Assembly: GCA_002081555.1 (NCBI GenBank) | Contig: MZNV01001823.1 | Span: 1-26,684, forward strand | Source of the DNA: Protostelium mycophagum | Lineage: Eukaryota; Evosea; Variosea; Protosteliida; Protosteliaceae | Direction of reading: 5' to 3' | Length of the DNA: 26,684 nt | Part shown: positions 10,501 through 23,000 of the stretch, piece by piece | How positions within the stretch are numbered: the stretch's first letter is position 1 | Layout: each line of letters starts with the position of its first letter | Program-made: the position numbers and the translations under genes | Notes under the pieces: generated by a model | Seen by the model: only the letters and a program-made list of their open reading frames with translations | Database searches by the model: none | What the model was told of the DNA's origin: nothing

Positions 10501-11142
10501 CATCTCTCTGGTGATATCATCATCCCCCCACGTCGACTGACAGTTGTAGATAAACAATATTCAACAAGATATTTATAGATCAAATACTGAAAGATACAAA
10601 TTCGCATGCACAACTTTTGATGGTTTTTTGTGCATGTTTAATGTCAATACGAAACATCTCCACAAACCAAAGGTGAGCTTTTTAATAAATAATAAACATG
10701 ATAAAATAATTTATTTTATTTTATGTATTAAGGATTGTAGATAAGGCTCACTTCTACACTACAACCAACCATCAGGATGTGTGCCATCACTTTCGGGCGG
10801 ACTTTTGTTGCTGTGGGTGCATACGGTGGGATCATCCGTATATGGGCCAGAGAGGTGAAATTTCACGGAAATTTCACCATCTACAACGAGAATATGCCTG
10901 AGATATACAGGCCGCACAAGGACCCACATCCACTGTCTTCTCCTTGAAACATCTCGCACTGCGCGCGGTACGAGACAAATTCGACGTGATGGATTTCCGA
11001 AAACAATTGGGCCAGAGTTTGGTCACGGACATAATCAAAGAGTGTTGCCCACAGCTGTTACTAGAGGCTGAGGTAATCATCCTTATTATATTGTGATGTC
11101 TGTGCGAGTATAATTGTAATACAAAAGGTGTAGATAAAATAA
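7578..11142 (+). CDS. F-box / leucine-rich / RAWUL-like / zinc motif / WDR20-like WD40 fusion protein
   Basis: Seventeen exons keep frame: 7578-8041, 8085-8142, 8180-8411, 8478-8602, 8648-8755, 8902-9106, 9197-9306, 9345-9494, 9549-9710, 9754-9851, 9920-10147, 10235-10307, 10424-10491, 10579-10672, 10741-10854, 10911-11072, 11134-11142; about 819 aa. Residues 93-137 are an F-box (LEVVLQIFANLSYTDL). Next come leucine-rich repeat-like segments (NLEVLDLSGSLIDEKDL) and a ubiquitin-like fold resembling RAWUL (FTLAPYREDD...LP; VIELYYNDTPL; IHLVYRR), then CRFC...HFAEC, a possible C2HC zinc site. From about 436 the sequence matches WDR20/CreC (SYVSWFPNSPRQLLVVFSNG; GLQWTHDGQYLLMGGGG; VAVGAYGGIIRIWAR), a regulator of USP12/46-type deubiquitinases. 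The C-terminus (SLKHLALRAV...) is helical. The last tiny exon is optional: reading through gives VIILIIL then TGA. A split into two genes near 9306-9345 is possible, but no ATG supports it. Confidence 0.78.
10308..10423 (+). repeat. Intron with inverted terminal motif (CATCTACAA ... TTGTAGATG)
   Basis: This 116-nt intron starts GTATGTACATCTACAATC and ends TGACTGGTTGTAG, followed by exon bases ATG. CATCTACAA at its 5' end is the exact inverse of TTGTAGATG at the 3' border. The interior is packed with TGACGTCA/CGACGTCA/ATGACATCA-type words. The arrangement resembles a small terminal-inverted-repeat element acting as an intron. Confidence 0.55.
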
Positions 11143-12059
<917 letters not shown>

Positions 12060-12072
12060 GTTGATATAAAAT

Positions 12073-12078
12073 AATAAA
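12073..12078 (+). terminator. AATAAA polyadenylation signal of the polyubiquitin gene
   Basis: AATAAA lies 13 bp after the TAG of the polyubiquitin gene. The next gene on the other strand ends at 12206, so the two transcripts converge in about 145 bp. Confidence 0.55.
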
Positions 12079-12205
12079 TATCTGAATATACGGTTGTATT
12101 TTTGTACATTAAACATTAGCAAACTGCAGAAGTGAGAGAAACACTACATGATCAACAAGAGTGAATAGTATATGGTACAAATCTAAACGTATGTACATTA
12201 TTAGA

Positions 12206-12622
12206 TCATTGTTTTTCTGGTGATTGTCTCGGTGGGGGTGCCTCTGTAACTCGTGGATCTTTTGCAGGAGGGATTTTGGCGTCGTCAATTTCAATGTGAA
12301 TGGGGGGTGGTGCAGGTTTTTGTGGCTCCTCTTCCTCTGGTATCTTTATTCTCTCCCTCACCTTTCCTTTTCAACATTTTGTAATAAATAATCTTAATGG
12401 GCATACCCTTGGTTGTATTTGGAAAAGTTTCAGTTTAAGAACACCTTCATTTGGGACAGTATCGTCTTTGATGAGTTCCATTTGGGGGATTCCAACTCGA
12501 TCGCGTTGATCTTGTTCCAAATTAGATTGCTTTCGAAATAATAGCATGGAGAAGATGCATAGCATCAATAGAGTCGTCAGTTTTCTTCGTGGCTCAGTCC
12601 TAGGATCTCCTGGTGGGATCAT
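12206..12622 (-). CDS. Small single-pass membrane protein with proline-rich tail
   Basis: Exons 12622-12407 and 12361-12206 (46-nt intron, phase 0, GTATGC...GGAAAG) give 123 aa ending in TGA. After a short basic start (MIPPGDPRTEPRRK) comes one hydrophobic helix (LTTLLMLCIFSMLLF, residues about 15-29), then a polar domain and an acidic/proline-rich tail (IPEEEEPQKPAPPP; TEAPPPRQSPEKQ). The positive residues before the helix suggest a signal anchor or a small organelle inner-membrane protein. No family is recognised. Its start is 73 bp from the PIG-V start on the opposite strand, suggesting a shared promoter region. Confidence 0.6.
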
Positions 12623-12695
12623 TTTTTTCTGTTGTGTGAAGTGATGTGATGTGATATCGTCGTAAATCGTTGAAACAGATTATCATCAATTCGAG

Positions 12696-14283
12696 ATGGA
12701 AACAGGAGGAGCAACACAAAAAGAGAAGAAGAATGCGGGATGTCTGGTAAGTCCTGTTACATTTGTTACGTTTGACAAATAATGATTAGGATGTGATCGT
12801 CCTAGCAATAGGTAGTAGAATAGTGCTGTGGTTACTCAGTCTCTTATGTAACTCTATCATTCAAGACTACGACACTAGTTCTTCCTTAGATTATGATCAG
12901 GACACATGGATCTGGCGTCTGTTCGGTCATCTTTTAAGGTACGATCGCAACCCCTTCTATTCTAATTAGACAGATGGGATGGGATACATCTTCTTGGCAT
13001 TGCAAAAGAGGGATATTTGTACGAGCACAGTCACGCCTTCTTTCCTCTATATCCTTTGTCTGTCAGAGCCATCTCTGCGGGTATGAATGCTGACACTGAA
13101 AAATGTACTAAACAAAATCAGGATTACAGATCATCAGCTTGGGAGAATCAGATGCTCTATTGCTGTCTTCTGTCTTACTGAGCAATATTTTATTCATTGC
13201 CTCAGCTTACTCCTTGTTTAGGTTTGTTCCAGATCATCTTTCTCTTTTAATTATATTTTTTCGAATTATTTTTTTTGCATTTTTTGAATCATCGCAGGTT
13301 GACGAAGTCCGTATTTTCCGAGGAAAATCAGAGTTATGACGTGGCATATTTTTGTACAGTTCTATTCTGTTTAGGCCCATCAAACATATTCATGCTGTCA
13401 CCGTATCTTTTTCGTTCTGAAGAACAAGAAAGTTCTGTGAATTTTCTTGACCATTCAGATATACAGAGACCATGTTTTGTTTTTTTTCTTTTGAGGGGTT
13501 TACTGCCATCTACAACCGAAGATTCTTCCTTGCCTCGTTGTATTTCGCACTCTCTGGAGGTGATTTCCTGTATCGTTGTAGACACTCAACATATAATGAC
13601 AGATGACAGGTGTCAGATCTAATGCGATCTTGTACACAGGATTTTTTGTGTGGGAATTCTTACGGTCTATTTTTAGGAGAAGAACCTCACTGTCCAGCAG
13701 TGTATACTTGCTGTCATGCTGTATTATAGTGTGCACCCCTTTTATCTTGTATCAGTCCCACATCTATCAGAGGTCATTTCCCGCCTTTTCTTCTTAACTG
13801 AAAATTCACAGCTATTGTACAAAAACAGACAGGCCCCTCTATTGTGATGATATCATACCCTTGAGCTATTCTTACATCCAGCGTAAATACTGGAATCAGG
13901 GATTTCTACGTTATTGGACTTTACAGCAGTTGCCGAATTTTTTGTTGGCCGCACCGATGATCCTGTTTTCCTTCTCCGGCATCTCTTCCTACTTCAAAGA
14001 TCTGTCAAAAACGCACAGATCTATGGCATCATTATGTGACAGCTGTCATGCCAGATTGACATTTCCCCTGACAGTCTTTTGGGCGGGATTTTTGGTGATG
14101 GTGGTCTTCTTATTTCACGTACAGACGATAACGAGATTCTTCGCTTCGGTACCTAACGTATATTGGTACAGTCTACAACTAGTAAGAGAAGGGGGGAAGG
14201 GCGGAACCATGGTGGTATCATATTTTCTCCTCTACAACGTGCTGGGCCTCGTACTGTACAGCAATTTTTACCCGTGGACTTGA
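12696..14283 (+). CDS. GPI mannosyltransferase 2 (PIG-V)
   Basis: Eight exons (12696-12746, 12790-12938, 12974-13080, 13122-13221, 13298-13402, 13459-13559, 13610-13772, 13812-14283) encode 415 aa in frame. The family is a multi-pass ER membrane enzyme that adds the second mannose to glycosylphosphatidylinositol precursors from dolichol-phosphate mannose. Conserved marks are RWDGIHLLGIAKEGYLYEH followed by FFPLYP (the WD motif of GT-C enzymes), YTETMFCFFSFEG, GVRSNA, YSYIQRKYWNQGFLRYW, PNFLLAAPM, HVQTITRF and the terminal NFYPWT. Length is slightly below the human form. Splice choices at 13402/13459 were set by homology (SPYTE for SxYSE). TGA stop. It ends tail-to-tail with RMC1 about 600 bp away. 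Confidence 0.93.
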
Positions 14284-14889
14284 TAAAATGTGTAATTTCG
14301 ATTCCTTTCACTTTAACAGCCCATAATAGATACAAAATTTTATGAATGGGTTTACATTCAGAATGTCGACAAGACTCCCACACCAATCAATTCTGCCTTA
14401 CGACATCAGCATTTTTCTTCGGCAAGCGGAAAAACGCAAGAAGAAGATATGTTGACCCATAATCAACAGACGTTGTTCAATGTTTTTTTAGATCCCCTTG
14501 AGAAACTTCCGTGAGCGTGGTCTCACTTCACTCCACACGACGGGATGCCGGAATTCCGGCTATCTGCGACCATCGTTTGAGAAGAATCTTCTCGCAACTT
14601 TCTTGGAAACAGAGGAACCCTCCTCCGTCTTGAGAACATCACACAATGCTGCTGCGAGCAGCACTTGCGAGCCACAGTTGGTGATGAGGGCAACGAACGC
14701 TTCGAAGACGCGACGGGAGTGTCGGGCAAGTTGTTCGTCCTCGCCACTGTCCGGATGGCCAAGTTGGGTGCCGAAGATGAGACCACTTTTGCCTGTTTTC
14801 TAAAGAGTTTCAAAAGACTTTTGAGAGCTTGGCCACGAAAATTTATATTGTGGCAAAGATTTCCACAAAAAAGAAATCGTTTTTCTTCT
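14284..14889. other. Region between PIG-V and RMC1 with competing open frames
   Basis: No gene is assigned. A plus frame from an acceptor-like TTTAACAG (about 14321) reads FYEWVYIQNVDKTPTPINS through LFNVFLDPLEKLP to a TGA that overlaps a GTGAGC donor. From about 14578 to 14820 a plus frame (RLENITQCCCEQHLRATV; ATGVSGKLFVLATVRMAKL) and a minus frame (LIFGTQLGHPDSGEDE; RVFEAFVALITNCGSQVLL) are open opposite each other, and both look coding. One is presumably real and belongs to a small gene with an exon upstream or downstream. I cannot choose between them. Confidence 0.3.
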
Positions 14890-17800
14890 TCATTTATTGA
14901 ATCTCCTCGCGGGCTCGGTCGCCACAAACAGTTTCTGGAAGTGGACCACCGCCGCCGCGCACTCATGACCCCTTATTTCCCGCCTAGATTCGAAGAACTT
15001 GTATGTCGTGAAGAACAGGGTGGGGTCCCCCACTTCGTACGCGGCGTCTAAAATGCGCCCCGTGGAGTATTGCAGGTTTCTGTGGGATCTCAAGAATCGC
15101 AACGCGGGGATGATGTGCTTTTTGGCTAAGAGGACCTCTAAGATCTCCTCGTCCGTGTTGAGACGCTTAAACATGTCTAGAGCGAGTTGGTAGGCGGGTG
15201 GGTAGCGGGACTCGAGGGATAGGAGCTGGCAGGCGACGTGTGCCGAGTCGCTGTTGGTATAAATGAGATTGTGCTTTTTGTGGTAGAGTTGGGAGATATT
15301 TATATGATGTAGAGTTGTATTGATTTCACCAAGACACACCAAAATAAAAGCACTTGGTGCAAATCATTGTGTTGTACTGCGAATCTACCGCAGTGTCCAT
15401 TTGCATAGACAGGATTTGCATAGACTCGAACTCATGGATTGAGGCACAAACATTCTCACAGAATAAATAGTACATTTTGGAATATCACCTGACGACGTGG
15501 TATTGCAGCATTTGATGCAATTGGTAATATTTGTCATTCCGGACCAGGTAGGAGATTAAGAGTTGGTATAAGGATGGATCCACAGTCACGTGATTAAAGT
15601 GGAGACTGCGGGTGTATTCCGTAATGACTCCGATCATGAATTGGTAGTCCAACCCCTGTGAAATTTCAGTGAAGATTCTTTGAGAATTAGGTCTCTTGAT
15701 GATGGATTTGTTGCGTAAATGGAAGAGCTCTACAATTTCGGCTTTGCCGGATGTCCCAACCTCTTCTTCACCCCACAGCTCCACCAACTGTCGAAATCTC
15801 CCAGAAAATCTCCTCACCTGCTCCATGAAATGTAAAAAGACGTGCTGGTACATGTCCTGTTGTGTCAAAACGATATATCCATCCGGGTTTCGCGATGTAT
15901 ATATGGGCGTATTGGCGGGGGGTGTGCTCATTGTGGACAGTTGTGGTGACCCCGTGAGGATTTTATGCATGTCGTTGGAGATCCTGCGAAATTTCAGCGA
16001 GATTTCGGGAAATTTTGGAATAAAGACCTGATGGTGTTTCTGGCAGACGGTGTGCCTGATTTCTCTAGCTCTTCCTCAGAAGCGGAGGAGTATATCCTGG
16101 AATTTGAGATATCACGCTTTTCCCTGCAGTGACGTCATTATGACATCACACCCAAAATCACAGGTTCTTTGTGATATTGAAAAAGAATTTTTCTGATTTT
16201 GTGAAAAAATGGAGAGATGTGATGACGTCATACCTCGTAATGCTGGTCGCTAATACGTAATTGATTCCGTCGAATAGTTTGGATAATGTGGTGAGCGATT
16301 CTTGATCCTGAATGCTACTACGCAAATGCTTCAACAGTAATTCCTTCGAGCCTCTACAACGAGTCAGACTTTCCAGAAAAAAACGAACACATCAAACACG
16401 GTAAGGACGCGAGACAATCACGGTAAGAACCGAATAGTCAATTTCGCGTTAATAAACAAGAGACTCACGGTAAGGTTCTACGCAGCACGAAATGAATAAG
16501 CTTCTTTCTCTCCGAACAGCTGGCAGCGATGCCCTCTAAATTTAAAGTGATGTCCCAAAGATAACCTCGCTTCCCGTCCATAATCAGGTTTGGGGGGTGG
16601 AAAGTCCATCCTGGTTCATCTACAACGAGTCAGAATAAACCTAGAAAAAATACTCCGACATTTAAAAAATAAAACATCTAACAAATTTTTTCAATTTGAA
16701 TTTTTTCATCAAAAAAATAATAAAAAACAAACTTCCTATATAATAAATAAATTCTTTATAATATATAACAAATAAATCTTTTTAGAAAATAATACATGGA
16801 ACAACGGTGGGAGTTGCTGCATTTTTCCCATCTATGCTAATAACTGGGGGGATCTCAGGCGACATGGGTAATGGAGCCGCGAAGGGATGTTCTTGACCCT
16901 TCTTCTTCTTGATGTCGTATAGGATTGCGACCTGTCTCTCTTCAATATTTTGGCGGGAAATGTATGGGTGGTCTACAACGATGACGGACCTTTGAAATCG
17001 CGCAGTGTACGATGAGGACGTTGTCGACGACATGTACATGAGCCTCCTCTCTGCCGGGAATCGGAATTTCCAAGAATTTTTTCACCTGAAATGATCAATC
17101 TACAAGTCCATCTACAACGATTTTAAAACGAAGGAAAATATAAAAAAGATTACTTCTTCTCTGGTGATATTATAAAGTGTCACTAAGCTGTTCGCTGAAT
17201 CTGTGTAGATGCAGTATAGTCTTCCATATCTACAACCAGTCATTTTATGAATTTAAATATTTTATTCCTATTTTCGGCACATGAAGATTCAATCCCATAC
17301 TCACATGGAGGCGAGGCTCAGCTCCTCCTGCTTCACCGCGACGAGCATCTTGCTCGTATTGTTGGCGGGTTGTTTTTTCTCCAGGGTAAACTTTCCCAAT
17401 TTGATGATATTATTGTGCTCGATGTAGAATGCTTGTATTGTAGTTGCCCCGTAACCTTGGAATTTGTCAGGAATTTTCTGGGATTTTATTCGAATTTTTC
17501 TGGAGTCGTGTCTTGCCGTGCGGATTTACCGCTGCAGGATTGGATTGAAATTCTCGCTGCGGTAGTGAAACGTATCACGGCACGGTAACTACCGAGAATT
17601 GCGATGATGATTTCCGTCTTCGCCACACAACGCCCGAAAATTCAAATTTCAAAAAATATTCCCAGAATACTGTTGGAACATATATCACCTGTCGGGGTCA
17701 AAGAGGTGACTCCGGTAGAAGCGAGCACCACTCTGTGCCTTGCAGAATATACGAACCAATTTATTTGTAACTTGAAGTCTTTTGCGATCTGTTTTTTTCA

Positions 17801-18706
17801 ATGTTGTTATTTTATGTGATTTACCTTTAGTTCTTTTTTCCTGGTAGGGAAATATGAGGTGGATGCAGTTGGCGGGAACTATAAAATCAGTCATCTGCAA
17901 CGACGTAGATGTCTATATTCACCATGTACAATTCGAGTCCATTGAGGGTGATGAACAACATATTGTCGCTGTAAGCCCAGTAGAATCCGAGGATGGCATT
18001 CCTTAACCCGTTCCAGTTTGTCTTCTTGCAGTTCTGTATGAAAGCTTGGCTCTCCTCTTTCAGATGTATAAATTCCTAACAAAAAGTCGAGGAAAAATGT
18101 GATCTCTCAATGGGATGATTAAATAAAGTGGGATGAGATGAGTGTTGTTCAAGATCTGAAATGGGTGGTCATCTTTGTAAGGATACGATCGCGCTTGGAC
18201 TGGATTGAAAAGCGATATAGTTGTCGTCGGGAGAATACTTGGCACACGTGACGTCTTTATTCGCCACACTGAGACACACATTAAGATCTTTAATATAATG
18301 TAAATCTCACCTAAATCTGATCTCTCTCTTTGCTGGTCGATTATTGGCTATAAAATTACTCGAATTAGCATACGCCAACCTTGTCACTCTCCCTTCATCT
18401 GGATAAAGTATAATGAGCTGTGATGTCGTTTCGTCTAAACGAATGATCTTGTTCACTGTCGGTTCATCTGGACCTTCAATTTCTTCGCTACAATGGTCCA
18501 GTGAGCAGAAGAACTTGAATCAATATGAGTCAACACTCGCCACACCTGAAATCCAGTAGACACCCCTTCAGACCGACATGGTATATCTGGTCCTTGTTTA
18601 TGAGAGCCTGCGTAGTGCCCTCCGTCTCCATGCGATGATGATGAGGGTTGTTCCCCAGTCGCTTTTCCTCTGGATTCTGCGATTCACCAACAAGAACTTC
18701 CATCAT
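14890..18706 (-). CDS. RMC1: RMC1 (C18orf8/Mic1-domain) homologue, Mon1-Ccz1 complex subunit
   Basis: Fifteen minus-strand exons: 18706-18546, 18487-18311, 18268-18187, 18075-17923, 17878-17825, 17788-17689, 17455-17305, 17229-17154, 17085-16990, 16937-16796, 16619-16469, 16353-16234, 16096-16028, 15983-15489, 15250-14890; 795 aa from this ATG, or 770 from ATG 18631. RMC1 is the third subunit of metazoan Mon1-Ccz1, the Rab7 exchange factor on late endosomes. The N-terminal propeller matches at VTCAKYSPDDNYIAFQSS, NAILGFYWAYSDNMLF and VDNVLIVHCAISK. The Mic1 domain matches at MIGVITEYTRSLHF, LHQMLQYHV, ACQLLSLESRYPPAYQL and LDMFKRLNTDEEILEVLL. The protein is longer than the human form because of an inserted polar segment (about 500-610). 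Five introns end in TTGTAG. The first exon and start are the weakest points. Confidence 0.9.
17086..17153 (-). repeat. RMC1 intron carrying the doubled GTTGTAG ... ATTGTAG-type core
   Basis: In sense (minus) orientation this intron contains CGTTGTAGATGGACTTGTAG, almost the same doubled core found in three VPS35L introns more than 3 kb away. It lies mid-intron and is not used as the acceptor, which is CATTTCAG. Confidence 0.6.
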
Positions 18707-19163
18707 GCGACACATAAGATCAACACAGGTCAAAACAAAAACACAGAGAAGAGAAAACATATAGAAATTAAGTTTATGATTCTGATTGGTGATCCCATCC
18801 GCTCGCAAATGTCTGCCTTTCCTACCTACAGAAGAGTCAAATCTAAACACTTTCGTTGATCAACAAAAATTGTTCATGCTGTCTCAGACACAGTGAGATT
18901 CATTAGTGGACCCAATCGAGTAGGTTCTATCTCGATGTAGCCCCCTAGATAATCGAATATTTATCATCATAGAAACAAGAGTCTTCTGAAGTGTGAAGGA
19001 AAGCTCACCTATTCTTCTCCTGGCTCTTTGTGGAATGATCATCATCACCAGAAAACCGAATTCTCAAATTTCTAATTTCGCATCTACAACGTGAATTCTC
19101 AAATTTCTAATTTCGCATCTACAACGTGACATTGTTTATAAAAATTATTTTAATTTATTTTTA
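18707..19163. other. Gap upstream of RMC1 with a tandem repeat
   Basis: No gene is supported. Apart from the 35-bp duplication at 19058-19127 the sequence is unremarkable. The minus frame of the RMC1 first exon stays open upstream to about 18859 (SLLCVFVLTCVDLMC, hydrophobic), so an earlier start cannot be excluded. Confidence 0.35.
19058..19127. repeat. Perfect 2 x 35-bp tandem duplication containing CATCTACAACG
   Basis: Two identical 35-bp units (19058-19092, 19093-19127) begin GAATTCTCAAATTTC and end GCATCTACAACGT. Zero mismatches show that the duplication is recent. Each unit carries one copy of the intron-associated motif, here outside any identified gene. Confidence 0.85.
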
Positions 19164-19381
19164 TCACAATGAAGGAGGGGATGAGCTCGATGTACAACAT
19201 CTCGGTTCCAACGTATAACTTAAGAAGATCATAGTCAAATCTGCATCATACCATGTGTAGATCTGAAGTTCTTCGACCTCTTTTCTGTGCTGATCTTGAA
19301 TCAAAGTATTGTAATCTTCTTTCAGAATTAAGTCCACACCTAATGTTCCCGTCTCACCTCTGATGTCCAAAATCTCTTTTC
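19164..19381 (-). CDS. Possible 3' exon(s) of an unrecognised gene
   Basis: After an acceptor TTTTCAAG (19389-19382) a minus frame reads KEILDIRGETGTLGVDLIL and EDYNTLIQDQHRKEVEELQI, which looks coding. It then either continues to TGA (…TSSSSPPSL) or is spliced near GTATGATGCAG; an alternative downstream frame contains EMLYIELIPSFIVIKIN with TAA. No upstream exon or ATG could be linked, since the mS37-like gene stops at 19557. Family not recognised. Confidence 0.3.
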
Positions 19382-19556
19382 CTTGAAAATTACTATGTTC
19401 TACTTGGTATTATAATTATTTTTCCAGAGATTCATCGACACATAAAGATGCAGTTCGAGCGATTCGGATTGTCATAGTTGGACAGAATTTTGAGTCATTA
19501 TTTATTTGAATTTGTGGTTGATTGATGACAAATAGATGGTTGCATCAATCTCAAAT

Positions 19557-19939
19557 TTATAGTTTCAGAATCTTGTCTTGGCTGTGTTTGAAATGATAAT
19601 TGAGGGAAGCACTCTTTCCACTCGCGTTCATCTGAGTTATTCATCAAAAGACCGTTTGTTAATCATCTATTGTATTATGATATTGATATCACTTACCATG
19701 CGGGCCCCATCTACACATTGTCTGGCCAAGACAAGTTCCTCGAGACAGCCGATCTCAGGAGAAAGGGGATTTGCTGAATAACAATTGATGAACTCTCTCA
19801 GAAACTGTTGGCAATGTTCCTCTGGGTGGACCTGTGTCTTGGGGAGCTTGGGATAATTGCGAGCATATCTTCTCTTCAGAGCATAAGGGTTACTCTTACT
19901 TTCAGCAAAGAACCCAGTCGTCGCGAGCTTCTTTGTCAT
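19557..19939 (-). CDS. CHCH-domain protein, mitoribosomal mS37 (Mrp10/CHCHD1)-like
   Basis: Exons 19939-19697 and 19631-19557 (65-nt intron, GTAAGT...CTCAG, phase 0) encode 105 aa. Two CX9C motifs, C43-C53 and C65-C75, define the twin-CX9C fold, which is oxidised by Mia40 in the mitochondrial intermembrane space. The basic N-terminus (ALKRRYARNYPKLPK) and the C-terminal SLNYHFKHSQDKI, comparable to the NYHxxRL tail of yeast Mrp10, point to the small-subunit mitoribosomal protein mS37; other CHCH families remain possible. The ATG at 19939 is the first in frame. The gene is head-to-head with VPS35L, starts 82 bp apart, suggesting a bidirectional promoter. Confidence 0.75.
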
Positions 19940-20021
19940 GATTGAATCACCGATCTGATCTTTTGGCAAGAAAAAAGTTTGTTCTACAACAAAATTTTAC
20001 AGGAGGATTGCAGATAGCGAG

Positions 20022-23000
20022 ATGGCGACACCGTCTGCCCCTCTGTACTGGTGAATAGGTCTGACGTAGATGTATTATTCTGAGGGCTGTTAGGGTTCCA
20101 TTAGAGAGAAATGATCCGGACTTGCGAACCAAGTCGGCTCTCAAGTCAAAGCCTGTCGTCGAGCATCCTCTTCAGACACGTACAATAGATAGTAAAATTA
20201 TAGAGGTCAAAGACTCTGGAGTCACAAGTAGGTTTCATTTGAGATTTTCGGCCTTACCATCTTATCAATTACCTCTAGATACTGCAGTCACAAAACCGAC
20301 CACACCTGTCAAGTCCTCTTCAGTGTCCAATCCTCTCTCTAATCCTCTTTCTAATCCTCTTTCTAATCCTTTGGATCCCTTATCTGGTGGTCCTTTGGGT
20401 GGATCTGCTTTCGATCCCCTCTCTGACCCTTTAGCCTCTAATACGTCATCCATCTCCAGAAATCCTTCCGACAGATCTCTCTTGGGAGATGATGTGCCTT
20501 CAAAGCCACTCAATATGTCTGGTTACAGGGGAAAGGCGGTATGTCTCTCGCAGATCATTTATTCCATCTTGATTTGACGACATCAGGATACAAAACGTGC
20601 CACGATGAAGCAGAGAGATCAAGAACAATGGGACGAGGCAACCAGACAAAGGGAGAGGGCCATAGCTCTTTGGAAGACAAAGAAGGCCGGAATTTTGCAA
20701 GAGTACACCACAGACGAGCTTATGGGTGTCACAGCGGTACGAATTACCAGATTGAGCCGAGTGATCTCATTATCATAGAGCTTCATGGATGAATCAGAGA
20801 CGGGAAAGATGAAAGCCAATTTGGACAAGACACAGATGAGATTGGCGCAGTTGGCAGAAGCAGACCCTTCTACGATAAAGAACACCCTGCAGATGAGTCA
20901 GAAGGAGTTTGAGAAGAGAATTGAAAATTACCATTCTGATCTGATCACCGCATGGAAATCTGAGGTTCGTTGTAGATGCAATTGTAGACGATAAATAAAA
21001 TTAATAATTTTCAAGGAAAAAGTCAAGGCATTGAAGGTTGCCATACAGGTGAAGATTTCAAGAATATTCATTGAATATTCACTGAATAATCCAGGGAGCC
21101 AAGTTTCTGACTGACACATCTACAATCAAATTTTACCCGTCTAAGTTTGTTCTAATTACAGAGATTTTAGACACATTTGGAAATCTCGTTTATGAGCGTA
21201 TCTCCTCGAGGCACGGCCCAGGTAATTTTATTTCTAAATTAAATACCTATTTTTAATTTCATTTATTTTTTGAAATCGGGTGGAGATAGAAAACAAATTC
21301 GAACGAAAATCCTTCTACATCGTTGTAGATGACGTCTCCCAGGTGACAAGCCCTCCGAACAAGCCAAAGAAACCTGCCGAAACTGGTTCCACAAGATCGC
21401 ATCTGTTCGCGAGCTGGTCCCGCGCATCTACATCGAGATGGCTATTCTTAGATGTTACGAGTTTATACAACACAAGACATTCCCCGTTGTAATAGAGCGT
21501 ATCTGCAAGCAGATTAGAGGTATCGGGGACCCTTTGGTCGCGATGTACGCGAGGTCTTACTTGGTCAGAAAAGGAAACGAGGTGGAGCCTGATCTGAAGG
21601 TCAGTTGTAGATGGGATTGTAGATCAATGTTTTTTGGTGATTTTTTATCCAAGATCGATCATGTTTTGCTCGAAAAAGACAAAAAATAAATCTTCAATGT
21701 GATTATTCATCGCTTTGATCACATCGTCTACAATTGCACAATAATACCGAAATATCCAGAAATAAAATGAGACAGGTTTACATCCAGTCCGCATTCGACG
21801 ATTTTGTCGACGACCACAGGATGCTCAACAGCGAGAAATTCCAAACTGACCTGAGCAGACATCACGTGACCCCCCAGCAGTATCTACAACTATACCAACC
21901 CGGTATCGACTGGATCTTCACCTGTTACAGCTCCTCCTCCACTCAGGTATGGAGAATCGAGATCTCCGGAGATCTCACAGATTCACCGTTGTAGATCGAC
22001 TTCGACAAGATATTGGATGGATATACTATGACGAATAACCACGTGTTATTGAAGGGTTTAATTGAATGCTTAGACCCAGCTATGGTTGCTGCCAGAGCAA
22101 GCAGAATTGTTCATTACGCTTTCAAGGTGAATCTGACACTTTTCTGGGAGATTTCAGTCTGTGAAATTCCGATTTTTCTGACTCGTTGTAGTTTGAAGAT
22201 AAGGACATCGTGATCGATTTACTCTGTCGTCTTGGCGATTGTCTTAACCATCACAAACCTGCAGACGACACAATACAACCTATTGTAGATAGAGTCTCAG
22301 AGTTCGAAGAGAAAATGGAAAATCACAATAAGGCATTACAACTCATCAACACTTACGTAGAGTTCTCTGCTAAATATGGAACGGTAAGTGTTGTAGATCG
22401 ACCCAAAAAATTGTGCCAGAAAATGACTCGTTGTAGACTGAGAACGTCAACACCTTTTTGGGAAGAGCGCACGCGCGCGGAAAATCTGAACTGGAAAATG
22501 CGAGTATAACAGCTCATCTACAACCCATCGTCCTCACCGCTATATCCAATATCCCCAACGTGATGCAGCTTCTTGTCATGGTATGATATCATGTCTCGTT
22601 GTAGATGAGTGAAATATTCCAGGACCATTTTTTGCCTCTGGTAGACTTGATCAAAGGAGATGGAGAAGTTGTAATTGCAAAATCAGTTCTGACGTCTTTC
22701 TCCAAGCAGAGCGAGGTGACATTCGTGAAATCACGACCGTCTACAACGATGTAATTGACATCTCCTAGCCTCTGAAAGATCCCATAATGATAGGAAATTT
22801 ATTCGCGATTTCGGTGATCGTGCATGATTCCATGAACAGTCTCTCCTTCTTTGATGAGATCAGACAGAATTCCAAAATCATCGCCCACTTCATCCAGAGG
22901 GTAAGTCATCTCATCCCATCTCATCTCATCGCACGTCCGAGACATCTCGATGACATCATGACAGGTCGATTTCGGCCTGGACCTCGAAAAACACTTGAAT

